NCBI RefSeq assembly: GCF_025195095.1
Contig: NZ_JANAVZ010000001.1
Coordinates: 186,001 to 250,000 of the forward strand
DNA: 64,000 nucleotides
DNA from: Paracoccus maritimus
GTDB lineage: Bacteria > Pseudomonadota > Alphaproteobacteria > Rhodobacterales > Rhodobacteraceae
Reading direction: 5' to 3'
Shown one piece after another: positions 55,269 through 63,851 of the stretch. The notes below the pieces were generated by a model that worked only from the letters and a program-made list of their open reading frames with translations, was not told the origin of the DNA and did not search any database. The translations under genes and the position numbers were made by a program. Every line of letters begins with the position of its first letter. Position 1 is the stretch's first letter.

Positions 55269-56108
55269 ATGAGCACCGCACGTCAATCCACCACCCGCAC
55301 GATCGCGGCCCACGGCGTCCTGATCCTGTACACGCTGATCGCGCTGTTCCCGGTCTTCGTGATCGTCGTCAACAGCTTCAAGTCGCGTCGCGCCATCTTC
55401 GCCGATCCGCTGGCGCTGCCGACAGCCGAAACCTTCGACCTGATCGGTTACCGCACGGTCCTGCAGCAGGGCGACTTCCTGCTGTATTTCCAGAACTCGA
55501 TGATCGTGACGGTCGGCAGCCTGTTCTTTGTGCTGCTGTTCGGCGCGATGGCCGCCTTTGCGCTGTCCGAATATCGGTTCCGTGGAAATTCGCTGATGGG
55601 TCTGTATCTGGCGCTGGGGATCATGATCCCGATCCGGCTGGGAACCGTGGCGATCCTGCAGATGATGGTCGCCTCTGGGCTGGTCAACACGCTGACGGCG
55701 CTGATCCTGGTCTATACCGCGCAGGGGCTGCCGCTGGCCGTCTTCATCCTGTCCGAGTTCATGCGGTCCGTGTCGGACGATCTGAAGAACGCGGGTCGCA
55801 TCGACGGGCTTTCCGAATACACCATCTTCTTCCGTCTGGTCCTGCCGCTGGTGCGGCCCGCCATGGCGACGGTCGCGGTGTTCACGATGATCCCCATCTG
55901 GAACGATCTGTGGTTCCCGCTGATTCTTGCGCCGTCCGAAGAGACGAAGACCATCACGCTGGGAAGCCAGGTGTTCATCGGGCAGTTCGTCACCAATTGG
56001 AACGCGGTGCTGGCGGCGCTGGGGCTGGCCATCGTGCCGGTGCTGGTCCTGTACCTGATCTTCTCGCGCCAGCTGATCCGCGGCATCACCGCAGGAGCCG
56101 TGAAATGA
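55269..56108 (+). CDS. Sugar ABC transporter permease (MalG/UgpE type)
   Basis: 279-residue inner-membrane permease. The N-terminal helix AAHGVLILYTLIALFPVFVIVVNSFKS is typical of MalG-type subunits; the EAA loop reads DLKNAGRIDGLSEYTIFFRLVLPLVRPA, and IWNDLWFPLI is conserved. Start ATG 55269 with GGAG just upstream. The stop overlaps the oxidoreductase start as ATGA. Confidence 0.93.
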   Translation: MSTARQSTTRTIAAHGVLILYTLIALFPVFVIVVNSFKSRRAIFADPLALPTAETFDLIGYRTVLQQGDFLLYFQNSMIVTVGSLFFVLLFGAMAAFALSEYRFRGNSLMGLYLALGIMIPIRLGTVAILQMMVASGLVNTLTALILVYTAQGLPLAVFILSEFMRSVSDDLKNAGRIDGLSEYTIFFRLVLPLVRPAMATVAVFTMIPIWNDLWFPLILAPSEETKTITLGSQVFIGQFVTNWNAVLAALGLAIVPVLVLYLIFSRQLIRGITAGAVK

Positions 56109-57127
56109 TCCGTGTCCTTGTCGCCGGTCTGGGAAACATGGGCGTCAGCCATGCGCTGGCCTATCACCAGAACCCGGATTTCCAGATCGTCGGGCTGGTC
56201 AATCGCAGCCTGCCCGACCTGCCCGATGCGCTGCGGGACTATCCGCTGAGCCATGACTATGCCGAGGCGCTGGACCGGTTGAGGCCCGATCTGGTCTGCG
56301 TCGCGACCTATTCGGACAGCCATGCCGACTATGCGGTGGCGGCGATGCGGGCGGGCGCGCATGTCTTCGTGGAAAAGCCGCTGGCCACGACCGTCGCGGA
56401 TGCGCAGCGTGTGGTGGATTGCGCCGTCGAAACCGGGCGAAAGCTGGTGGTCGGCTATATCCTGCGCCACCACCCAAGCTGGCAGCGGCTGATCGCCGAG
56501 GCACGCGATCTGGGCGGACCCTATGTGTTCCGGCTGAACCTGAACCAGCAGTCCAGCGGGCCGACCTGGGCGGTCCACAAGGCCCTGATGCAGACCACAT
56601 CGCCGATCGTCGATTGCGGCGTGCACTATGTCGACGTGATGTGCCAGATCACCGATTCCGCCCCCGTCGAGGTGCGCGGCATGGGGTTGCGCCTGTCCGA
56701 CGAGATCGCCCCCGAGATGTATAACTACGGCCATTTCCAGGTGATCTTCGCGGACGGGTCTTGCGGTTGGTACGAGGCCGGCTGGGGGCCGATGATGTCG
56801 GATACGGCCTTCTTCGTGAAGGATGTCGTCTCGCCCCAAGGTGCGGTCTCGATCCGGATGCCGCATGACGCGCGCTCGGACGATATCGACACCCACACCA
56901 AGACCTCGACCCTGCGCGTCCATCGCGTCGGGCAAGGTGACGAAGACCTGAACATGCAGGATGAACCCGGCCATCAGGATCTGTGCGACGCCGAACAGGC
57001 TTTCGTCGCCCGCGCCATCGCCGACGACATCGACCTGTCCCGCCATATGACCGACGCCGTCCGTTCGCTGGCCGTCTGCCTTGCGGCAGATGAAAGCGTG
57101 CGGACCGGCGCCCCCGTGAAATTGTGA
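56105..57127 (+). CDS. Gfo/Idh/MocA-family oxidoreductase
   Basis: 340-residue NAD(P)-dependent sugar oxidoreductase. The Rossmann motif is [20 protein letters not shown]. The conserved lysine lies in [20 protein letters not shown], and [15 protein letters not shown] contains the HxxD-like catalytic part. The placement inside the ABC operon, translationally coupled to the permease, points to oxidation or reduction of the imported sugar or of a side-product. Which sugar cannot be told. It is an unusual addition to a MurNAc/GlcNAc route. Confidence 0.88.
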   Translation: MIRVLVAGLGNMGVSHALAYHQNPDFQIVGLVNRSLPDLPDALRDYPLSHDYAEALDRLRPDLVCVATYSDSHADYAVAAMRAGAHVFVEKPLATTVADAQRVVDCAVETGRKLVVGYILRHHPSWQRLIAEARDLGGPYVFRLNLNQQSSGPTWAVHKALMQTTSPIVDCGVHYVDVMCQITDSAPVEVRGMGLRLSDEIAPEMYNYGHFQVIFADGSCGWYEAGWGPMMSDTAFFVKDVVSPQGAVSIRMPHDARSDDIDTHTKTSTLRVHRVGQGDEDLNMQDEPGHQDLCDAEQAFVARAIADDIDLSRHMTDAVRSLAVCLAADESVRTGAPVKL

Positions 57128-57138
57128 AGGAGACCCCG

Positions 57139-58137
57139 ATGGGAGCCCTGACCCTGAAAAACGTCACCAAGGCCTTCGGCAAGACCGAAGTCATCAAGGG
57201 TGTCGATCTGGACGTGAAAGACGGCGAATTCTGCGTGTTCGTTGGGCCTTCGGGCTGCGGGAAATCCACCCTGCTGCGGATGATCGCGGGGCTGGAGGAC
57301 GTGACCTCGGGCGATGTCGAGATCGACGGAGAGCGGATCAACGATCTGGCCCCGGCCCGCCGAGAGATCGCGATGGTGTTCCAGTCCTATGCGCTTTATC
57401 CGCATTTGACGGTGCGCGACAACATGGGGCTGGCCCTGAAGCAGTTGGGCACGCCCAAGGCGCAGATCGTCGAGGCTGCCGACAAGGCTGCCGCGATGCT
57501 GGATCTGGGTCCGCTGATGGAGCGCAGGCCGTCGGAACTGTCGGGCGGCCAGCGGCAGCGTGTCGCCATCGGCCGCGCCATCGTTCGCACGCCAAAGCTG
57601 TTCCTGTTTGACGAGCCGCTGTCCAACCTGGATGCCGCGCTGCGCGTCGCCACCCGGATCGAGATCGCGCGGCTGCACCGCGATCTGGGCGCGACGATGA
57701 TCTATGTCACCCATGACCAGGTCGAGGCGATGACGCTGGCCGACAAGATCGTGGTGCTGCGCGCGGGCCGGGTGGAACAGGTGGGCCGGCCGATGGATCT
57801 GTACAACGATCCCGACAACACCTTCGTGGCCGGGTTCATCGGCAGCCCGCAGATGAACTTCCTCAAAGCCGGATTGTTGGGCCTGTCATCCGACACGGTG
57901 GGCATCAGGCCCGAACATCTTGCCATCTCGGCGACCGAAGGCCCGATCGAAGGCAGCGTCAGTCATCTAGAGAAGCTGGGCGGCGAGACGCTGACCTATG
58001 TCCGCACGCCCGATCACGGATTGCTGACGGTGCGCCAGTTCGGCGAACATGATCACCCGGTGGACAGCACGGTCAGGCTGACGCCCGACCAGTCGCGCGC
58101 CTTTCATTTCGACGCCGATGGTCAACGGCTGCGCTAG
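57139..58137 (+). CDS. Sugar ABC transporter ATP-binding protein (MalK/UgpC/MsmX type)
   Basis: 332-residue ATPase with a C-terminal regulatory OB-like (TOBE) domain. Walker [10 protein letters not shown] (about residue 36), Q-loop [17 protein letters not shown] signature LSGGQRQR (about 134), Walker [17 protein letters not shown], and switch His in [18 protein letters not shown]-type transition [13 protein letters not shown] and the VGIRPEHL motif are present. Start ATG 57139 with AAGGAGA. Last gene of the plus arm; it converges on tonB with 6 bp between stops. Confidence 0.94.
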   Translation: MGALTLKNVTKAFGKTEVIKGVDLDVKDGEFCVFVGPSGCGKSTLLRMIAGLEDVTSGDVEIDGERINDLAPARREIAMVFQSYALYPHLTVRDNMGLALKQLGTPKAQIVEAADKAAAMLDLGPLMERRPSELSGGQRQRVAIGRAIVRTPKLFLFDEPLSNLDAALRVATRIEIARLHRDLGATMIYVTHDQVEAMTLADKIVVLRAGRVEQVGRPMDLYNDPDNTFVAGFIGSPQMNFLKAGLLGLSSDTVGIRPEHLAISATEGPIEGSVSHLEKLGGETLTYVRTPDHGLLTVRQFGEHDHPVDSTVRLTPDQSRAFHFDADGQRLR

Positions 58138-58143
58138 ACCGGA

Positions 58144-59064
58144 TCAGCGCGAGTTGAAGGGCAGAGTGAATGAATAGCTGGACTCTGTCAGTCCGGCAGC
58201 GGCCGCCGGGCAGCGCGCCCGCTGCGCCCGACGCGCGATCTCGCGGTCGATGCGGGCATTGCCGGTCGATCCGGTGACGCGCGCGCCCTGAACACGTCCG
58301 TTGCGACCGATGGTGAGGGTGATCACGCCGCGAGTGCCGGGCGCGCCCGAGGTGCGGGCGATGCTGCGCAGCAGGCAGGACTTCAACTGCCCCTGCCAGC
58401 GGGCCATCAGGCTGGCGCGCTGGCCGGCGGTCAGGCCGCTGCCGCCTCCGCCGCCGCCCGATGATCGTTGCGTCGCGGTTCCGCCCGCGCCGCCGCCCTG
58501 CGTGGCCCGTCTTGGTTCGGCCGCCTGACGGGCGGGCTGCTGATGGCGTTGTGGCTGTTCGCGCTGAACCTCGCGACGGGGTTCGGGGTCGGGGCGCTGC
58601 GGTCGCCGCTGCGGGCGGTCGGACGCCTGCAGGGCCAGGGTCGGCTCGGCGTCGATCTGCGGCGGCTCGAAGCTTTGCAGCTCGGGCAGTTCGGGGTCGA
58701 CAGACGCGGGTTGCGGTTCCGGCGGTTCGGGCAGGTTGGGTTGTGCCGGGCTAGGCTGGGGCGCGATCGGCTGCGGCGGCTGCATGGCCGCCGTCACCGG
58801 TGGCTCCTCTGGGGCGGGCGGTTCGATGTTGGGTTCGGCGATGTCTTCGGCTTGCTGCATTTGGGTCGCGGTCTCCGCCTCGGGCGGTCGTTCCCATTCT
58901 TTGACCAGATCCGCCATGTCGCCCGACCCCGCCGAGATCGGCGCCGGCGCGCTGTTCAGCGGAGCGCCTGCGGCGGGCGGATCGGTCAGGATCATGGCCG
59001 CCGCCGACACATGCAGCGCGGCGGCGATGGTCACGAACCCGGCGATTTCCCAACTGCGGTGCAT
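58144..59064 (-). CDS. TonB-family energy transducer
   Basis: 306-residue protein spanning from inner membrane to receptor. N-terminal helix IAGFVTIAAALHVSAAAMIL; long periplasmic Pro/Glu/Gln/Arg-rich spacer (about 45-210); C-terminal TonB domain with RWQGQLKSCLLRSIAR and GVITLTIGRNGRVQGARVTGSTGNARIDREI. I chose ATG 59064 because GGAGG lies 9 bp upstream; an in-frame TTG three codons earlier is too close to it. Last gene of a haem receptor-exbB-exbD-exbD-tonB operon, so it is likely dedicated to that receptor. Confidence 0.88.
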   Translation of the reverse strand: MHRSWEIAGFVTIAAALHVSAAAMILTDPPAAGAPLNSAPAPISAGSGDMADLVKEWERPPEAETATQMQQAEDIAEPNIEPPAPEEPPVTAAMQPPQPIAPQPSPAQPNLPEPPEPQPASVDPELPELQSFEPPQIDAEPTLALQASDRPQRRPQRPDPEPRREVQREQPQRHQQPARQAAEPRRATQGGGAGGTATQRSSGGGGGGSGLTAGQRASLMARWQGQLKSCLLRSIARTSGAPGTRGVITLTIGRNGRVQGARVTGSTGNARIDREIARRAQRARCPAAAAGLTESSYSFTLPFNSR

Positions 59065-59069
59065 TCGGT

Positions 59070-59450
59070 TCAACCTCCGTTCACGACCAGCTGCGCGCCG
59101 GTCTGGCTGATGTCGCGAAGACGCTTCAGCAGCGCGGCGATGCGCCTGGCCTCTGTGGCCCCATCGGCACGGATTTCCAGCGGCTCGTCGCTGTCGCGGG
59201 CCACGATCAGCGGCCAGACGGCGTCGCCGCGCGCCTCGTCATAGGCCAGTTCCCCTTCGGCAGAGACATACAGCACGCCGCGATCCTGCGACGGAAGATC
59301 CGAGGCGCTATCCGGCGGCGTCAGGTCGAACGGTTCAGGCGGGCTGAGCTGCGCGGTCAGCAGGAAGAACACCAGCAACAGGAAGACCACGTTGATCATC
59401 GGGATGATCGATTCGCTGCGCGGGCGCCGTTTGGGCATGTCGATCTGCAT
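59070..59450 (-). CDS. ExbD-type biopolymer transport protein (second copy)
   Basis: 126 residues: a short cytoplasmic N-terminus (KRRPRSESIIPMINVVF), one transmembrane helix (FLLLVFFLLTAQL) and a small periplasmic domain. The helix begins with NVVF where the usual ExbD proton-pathway Asp (MIDVVF) would be, so the key Asp is replaced by Asn in this copy. It lies 4 bp after the first exbD and 5 bp before tonB. Confidence 0.85.
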   Translation of the reverse strand: MQIDMPKRRPRSESIIPMINVVFLLLVFFLLTAQLSPPEPFDLTPPDSASDLPSQDRGVLYVSAEGELAYDEARGDAVWPLIVARDSDEPLEIRADGATEARRIAALLKRLRDISQTGAQLVVNGG

Positions 59451-59454
59451 GGGG

Positions 59455-59850
59455 CTACTCGACCAGGATCATGTTCTGAAGACCGTCCCCGCGCAGCTGG
59501 TCCATGACATCCACCAGCCGTTGCAGGTCGGCGCCGTCGCGGGGCCGCAGGATCACCGCCGCATCCGCCGACGGCATCAGCGGCGCCAATTCGACGGCAA
59601 GCGCGTCGATATCGGTTGCCACGCCGTTCAGGCTGACCGTGTCGGGGGCGATGTCGATCAGCCTGGGCGCACCCTGCCATTCGCTGCCCGCGCCTTCGGC
59701 GCCGCCCGCGATCGGCAGAACCGCGTCCATCCCGAAGCGCGACGACAGCATGAAAAAGATCAGCAGCAGGAAGACGACGTCGATCATCGGCGTCAGCGAC
59801 ATGCGGCGCGGATGCGGGCGCGGGCCGAAATCGAAGCCGCCTGTGCTCAT
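59455..59850 (-). CDS. ExbD-type biopolymer transport protein (first copy)
   Basis: 131 residues with the standard ExbD layout: RRMSLTPMIDVVFLLLIFFML with the conserved proton-pathway Asp in MIDVVF, then a periplasmic domain containing DAAVILRPRDGADLQRLVDVMDQLR. The start overlaps the exbB stop by 4 bp. With ExbB it should form the proton-driven motor that powers TonB. Confidence 0.9.
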   Translation of the reverse strand: MSTGGFDFGPRPHPRRMSLTPMIDVVFLLLIFFMLSSRFGMDAVLPIAGGAEGAGSEWQGAPRLIDIAPDTVSLNGVATDIDALAVELAPLMPSADAAVILRPRDGADLQRLVDVMDQLRGDGLQNMILVE

Positions 59851-60530
59851 TCCGCGGCCTCGAACAGGCGCGGCTTGCGGGGGGCGTCGGGCGCCTTGAC
59901 GAAGATGCGGGTCGCAAGATCCTCAAGATCGGCCTGCAACCGGTCGGCCAGCGATTCGAACCAGCTCAGCGCGATGCCCGCCGGGATGGCCACCGACATG
60001 CCTGCGGCGGTGGTCAGCAGCGCCTCCCAGATGCCGCCGGCAAGTGCCGAGGGATCGGCCCGGTTGCCGGATTCCTGCAAGACCTGAAACGCCGCGATCA
60101 TCCCAAGCACGGTTCCCAGCAGCCCCAGAAGCGGCGCGATCGTCGAGATCAGTTCCAGCGCGCGCAACCCTTCGCGGGCGCGATACAGGGTCTGGCGGGC
60201 GACCCGGCCGGTTTCCTCGCGCGCCGTCTTGTCGTCAATGGCCGGATCCAGCGATGTGCCGATGGCGGCCTGTGCGACGCGCGCGCGCGCCGATGGGCGG
60301 CCCCGCACCTCGGCCAAGGCATCGTGCCTGCGGCCCTCGGCCCACAACGCCAGGGCGCGGCGCGAATGGCTGCCGCCCCACATCCCCAGCCGCCACAGCG
60401 ACCACAATTTCCACAGCACGACGGCCAGCGTCAGGACCGACAGCGCGGCGATCAGCCACATGGTCCAGCCGCCGTCGCGGATCATCGCGATCAGCGGCAG
60501 GCTGGCAAGGGTGGGGGCGATGTCGTTCAT
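59847..60530 (-). CDS. ExbB/MotA/TolQ proton-channel protein
   Basis: 227 residues, three predicted membrane helices (about 20-40, 110-135, 150-175). The conserved ExbB/TolQ part reads LRALELISTIAPLLGLLGTVLGMI and GGIWEALLTTAAGMSVAIPAGIALSWFE. Start ATG 60530 has GGAGA upstream. It follows the haem receptor gene by 111 bp on the same strand and is coupled to exbD by ATGA. Confidence 0.92.
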   Translation of the reverse strand: MNDIAPTLASLPLIAMIRDGGWTMWLIAALSVLTLAVVLWKLWSLWRLGMWGGSHSRRALALWAEGRRHDALAEVRGRPSARARVAQAAIGTSLDPAIDDKTAREETGRVARQTLYRAREGLRALELISTIAPLLGLLGTVLGMIAAFQVLQESGNRADPSALAGGIWEALLTTAAGMSVAIPAGIALSWFESLADRLQADLEDLATRIFVKAPDAPRKPRLFEAAE

Positions 60531-60641
60531 CTGGGTCTCCGTCGGGATATGAGTCCGGTTGCGGGGGCTGCCGCCGCCGTCCCGGTGGGTGCGGCGGAAA
60601 TGGTGCGACCTTGATGCGATATGGTGAAATTCATGACGTCC

Positions 60642-62669
60642 TCAGAAGCTGCGCGACAGGGAAATCTTGAAGTTGCGACCCGGGGCGGGGCCAGTCAGCC
60701 ATGTCGCAGGGACGTAGTCGCGGTCGGTCACGTTGTCGATGCCCAGATTTACCTCGATCCCATGTGCGGGACCGGTTCGGGGCGTCCAGGTGGCAAAGAT
60801 GTCATGGACCCCGTAACCCGACCGATGCGCGCCGCCGGGTTTGTCGCGGCCATCGGCCAGCGTGCTGCGCGCGCCAAGTCGCCAGGCCGGGCTTGCCTGC
60901 CATGCCGCCGACAGCACCACCCGATCGTTGGGCAGCGTGTCCAGTACCTTGCCATCCTGATCTTCGCCGTCCACGACAGACACCGCCGCACCAAGCTGCC
61001 AGCCGCCACTGCGATAGCTGGCCTCCAACTCGCCGCCGCGCAGATAGGCCCGGTCGATATTGATGTAGGCAGGGACCGGCGCGGGCATGTTGGTGCGCAT
61101 GATCATGTCGTCGATATGGTTGCGGAACAGGGTCAGCTTCATAGCGGCCTCGTCGCCCGCGCGCAGCAGGTCGGCGGCCCGATAGCTGACACCGATCTCG
61201 ATGTTCTTGCCCTTCTCGTCCTTCAGGCCGGGCGAGGCCGCACCGCCGGAGAATCCGTCATAAAGCTCGTCCACGGTGGGCAACCTGTTCACGAACGCGA
61301 CCGATCCGAACACCGACCAATTGTCGTTCAGCCGATACATCAGCGCCACCTGCGGCTCTATCGATTCCGAATCGACACGGTCCGAAGACACCGTGACGCT
61401 GTCCTTGGGCTGGGTCCGCTGGCGTTCGTATCGCAGGCCGGAATTCATCGTGAACCGGCCCCAATCCATTTCTGACCAGGCAAAGACGGCCGCTGCGCGC
61501 GTATATCCTTCGGGATGCGAGGCCGAAAGGGTGGTGCTGGCCCGATCCTGTCGGAATGTTTCGGCGCCGACGGTCAGGAAATGGTCATGGCTGGCGGTGG
61601 ACAGGTCCGCGGTATTCTGCGCCTTCAGCCGCCACAGCGCATAGTCACGCCGCCCCAGAAGACTGTCCATGATCGGCTCGGACGGGTCGTCGCCCTGCTG
61701 CACGTCCTTGATCGTGTTGGTGTAGGACAGCGTGACCTTTGTGTCGATGTAGCGGTTGTTGGCGGGGTTCCAGCCCCATTCCAGCCGCGCCACTTGATCG
61801 CGGGTCAGGATGTCGCCGACGCCCCAGCCGGTAAAGCCCGGAAACAGGCCGGGTTGAGCGCCTTCCAACTGGTTGAAATCCTGATCATCGCCCCTCGCTT
61901 CAAGATGCTGATACGACGCCTCTAGATAGTGATCGCCGAATGTCTTGCGCGCCTTCAGCAGCAGGTTGGGACTGTCGGAATTGGCCCGAACCAGCGTATC
62001 GCCATCGGGCGTTTCCGTCTCGCCCAGCTTGCGCCATGCGAAGGCGGCCAGCGCCTCGAAGCCCTCGGTCGGCCGCCAGCCCCAGGCGATGCTGCCGAAC
62101 GCCGTGTCCGGGTTCGAGGCATAGCCCAGCTTGACCCGGCCGCCGCTGGTCCGGCCCTCGGAGATCACGTCCCCCGCGTCGATCGTCTCCATCGCGATCA
62201 CGCCCCCCAGCGCGCCCGATCCATACAAGGTCGAGGCGCCTGGACCGCGCAGAACCTCGACCCGTTTCAGGAAATCCGGTTCCACGAACAGCGAACCCTG
62301 GCGATAGGATTCATAGTATTTCTTTTCGCCGTCGATCAGCTGAACGATCCCGGCTTCGGATGCCGCCGTGCCGGATGAGCCAAAGCCGCGGATGTTGAAA
62401 CCCTGTCCGAAAAAGCTTGAGGAACCGACGCCTGCGACACCCGGCACCGTTGCCAGCACGTCGCCGATATTGCCCGGCTGCAGATCGTCCAGATCCTGAT
62501 CATCGATCACGCTGACCGATTGCGGGACCGAGGACGCAACCTTCTGGGTGCCGGCGCGCAACACGATCGGATCCAGCGGAATGCTGTTTCCTTCCTGCTG
62601 TGCGTGGGCCGGTGCGGCCAGATATGTCGTTCCAAGCAGCAAGGCGATCGCCTTTTTCGTCATGTTCAT
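60642..62669 (-). CDS. TonB-dependent haem/haemoglobin receptor
   Basis: 675-residue outer-membrane receptor. Signal peptide MNMTKKAIALLLGTTYLAAPAHA; a TonB-box-like DPIVLRAG; plug domain with VSVIDDQDLDDLQPGNIGDVL, FGQGFNIRGFGSSGT and VEVLRGPGASTLYGSGALGG; then a 22-strand barrel ending in GRNFKISLSRSF. The FRAP/NPNL haem-receptor region is present in changed form (NRLPTVDELYDGF, SPGLKDEKGKNIE). Haem as ligand is supported by divergent hmuS-hmuT. ATG 62669 is preceded by GAGGGA. Confidence 0.9.
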   Translation of the reverse strand: MNMTKKAIALLLGTTYLAAPAHAQQEGNSIPLDPIVLRAGTQKVASSVPQSVSVIDDQDLDDLQPGNIGDVLATVPGVAGVGSSSFFGQGFNIRGFGSSGTAASEAGIVQLIDGEKKYYESYRQGSLFVEPDFLKRVEVLRGPGASTLYGSGALGGVIAMETIDAGDVISEGRTSGGRVKLGYASNPDTAFGSIAWGWRPTEGFEALAAFAWRKLGETETPDGDTLVRANSDSPNLLLKARKTFGDHYLEASYQHLEARGDDQDFNQLEGAQPGLFPGFTGWGVGDILTRDQVARLEWGWNPANNRYIDTKVTLSYTNTIKDVQQGDDPSEPIMDSLLGRRDYALWRLKAQNTADLSTASHDHFLTVGAETFRQDRASTTLSASHPEGYTRAAAVFAWSEMDWGRFTMNSGLRYERQRTQPKDSVTVSSDRVDSESIEPQVALMYRLNDNWSVFGSVAFVNRLPTVDELYDGFSGGAASPGLKDEKGKNIEIGVSYRAADLLRAGDEAAMKLTLFRNHIDDMIMRTNMPAPVPAYINIDRAYLRGGELEASYRSGGWQLGAAVSVVDGEDQDGKVLDTLPNDRVVLSAAWQASPAWRLGARSTLADGRDKPGGAHRSGYGVHDIFATWTPRTGPAHGIEVNLGIDNVTDRDYVPATWLTGPAPGRNFKISLSRSF

Positions 62670-62731
62670 ACGCCATTCCCTCGCAAAGCGTTGTCGTGAA
62701 CTCGCTTGCGGATGCTGGCGTCTTGCGTCGG

Positions 62732-62757
62732 CTAATTATTCTTACTAAAGATGTCAA
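62732..62757. promoter_or_regulatory. AT-rich promoter/operator candidate of the divergent haem genes
   Basis: CTAATTATTCTTACTAAAG (62732-62750) is an AT-rich, roughly palindromic island in a GC-rich intergenic region. A minus-strand -35 TTGACA (62757-62752) overlaps its edge. An iron-dependent repressor (Irr, RirA or Fur type) would be expected to act here, but the match to any one consensus is not good enough to name it. Confidence 0.45.
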
Positions 62758-62816
62758 GAATGGCAACCGGCGCTGCTGCCGGATGCCGGCGGACTTGCAT
62801 GATGCAGAGGCAGTTG

Positions 62817-63851
62817 ATGAACGATCTGACCCCGGCGCGCCTGCGCGAACTGAAACGCGAGGCAACGATCCGACCTTTCGATCTGGCCGAACAGCTGGGT
62901 CTGCCCGAAGCCGCGCTGGTCGAGGCCGATCTTGGGCAGGGCGCGACCCGCCTTGACCCCGCGCTGGCCCGGCTGATCCCGGCCATCGGCGCGCTGGGCG
63001 AGGTGATGGCGCTGACCCGCAACAGGTCCTGCGTGATCGAGAAGGTCGGAACCTATAACGATTTCCATGACGGCGATCATGCCGCGATGACGCTTGATCC
63101 CGAAATCGACCTGCGGATGTTCCCGTCGCGCTGGGTGCATGCCTATGCGGTGGAAACCGAAGGCAAGGATGGTCCGCGCCGGTCGGTCCAGGTGTTCAAC
63201 AGGGCCGGGGATGCCGTTCACAAGGTGCATCTGCGCGCCGGGTCCGATCTGCGCGCGTGGCAGGCATTGCGCCGCGGCCTGGCCCTGGATGACCAGCAGA
63301 CCTTGTCCGAGTTCGGCCAGCGCGCGGCCCCGATGGGGGCGAAGATCGCCGAGGGCCGCGCTGACACGCTGCGCGCCGAATGGGTGAAGATGACCGACAC
63401 TCATCAGTTCAATGCACTGGTGGCGCGGCTGAAGATGAACCGTCTTGGGGCCTATCGCACGGTCGGTGCCCCGCATGCACGGCCCTTGACTGCCGGCGCG
63501 GTTCCCGCCCTGTTCGACGCTGTCCGCGATCAGGCCCAGCAGGTGATGCTGTTCGTCGGAAATCTGGGCTGTATCCAGATCCATTCCGGTCCGATCCGCA
63601 ACATTCAACCCTTGGGTCCGTGGCTGAATGTGCTGGACGACCGTTTCAACCTGCATCTTCGCGCAGACCACATCACCGAGGTCTGGCTTGTCGACAAGCC
63701 TACCAAGCGCGGTCCCGCCATCTCGGTCGAGGCGTTCGACGGGGACGGAGACCTGGTATTCCAGTGTTTCGGGATGCGCCCCGAGAAGGGCGGCGACGCC
63801 GAAGGCTGGGCCCGGTTGGTGGCAGGTTTGCCCGCGGCGGAGCATGCATGA
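62817..63851 (+). CDS. hmuS: Haem-degrading/haem-trafficking factor HmuS
   Basis: 344-residue cytoplasmic protein of the HemS/ChuX-like family made of two similar halves. Features: TPARLRELKREATIRPFDLAEQLGLPEAALV, VMALTRNRSCVIEKVGTYNDF, the first-half MFPSRWVHAYAVE, and the matching second-half LFVGNLGCIQIHSGPIRNIQPLGPWLNVLDDRFNLHL. It takes haem from the importer and either degrades it or passes it on. I chose ATG 62817 (MNDLTPARL) with AGAGG 6 bp upstream; in-frame ATGs at 62799/62802 are alternatives. Its stop overlaps hmuT by ATGA. Confidence 0.9.
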   Translation: MNDLTPARLRELKREATIRPFDLAEQLGLPEAALVEADLGQGATRLDPALARLIPAIGALGEVMALTRNRSCVIEKVGTYNDFHDGDHAAMTLDPEIDLRMFPSRWVHAYAVETEGKDGPRRSVQVFNRAGDAVHKVHLRAGSDLRAWQALRRGLALDDQQTLSEFGQRAAPMGAKIAEGRADTLRAEWVKMTDTHQFNALVARLKMNRLGAYRTVGAPHARPLTAGAVPALFDAVRDQAQQVMLFVGNLGCIQIHSGPIRNIQPLGPWLNVLDDRFNLHLRADHITEVWLVDKPTKRGPAISVEAFDGDGDLVFQCFGMRPEKGGDAEGWARLVAGLPAAEHA

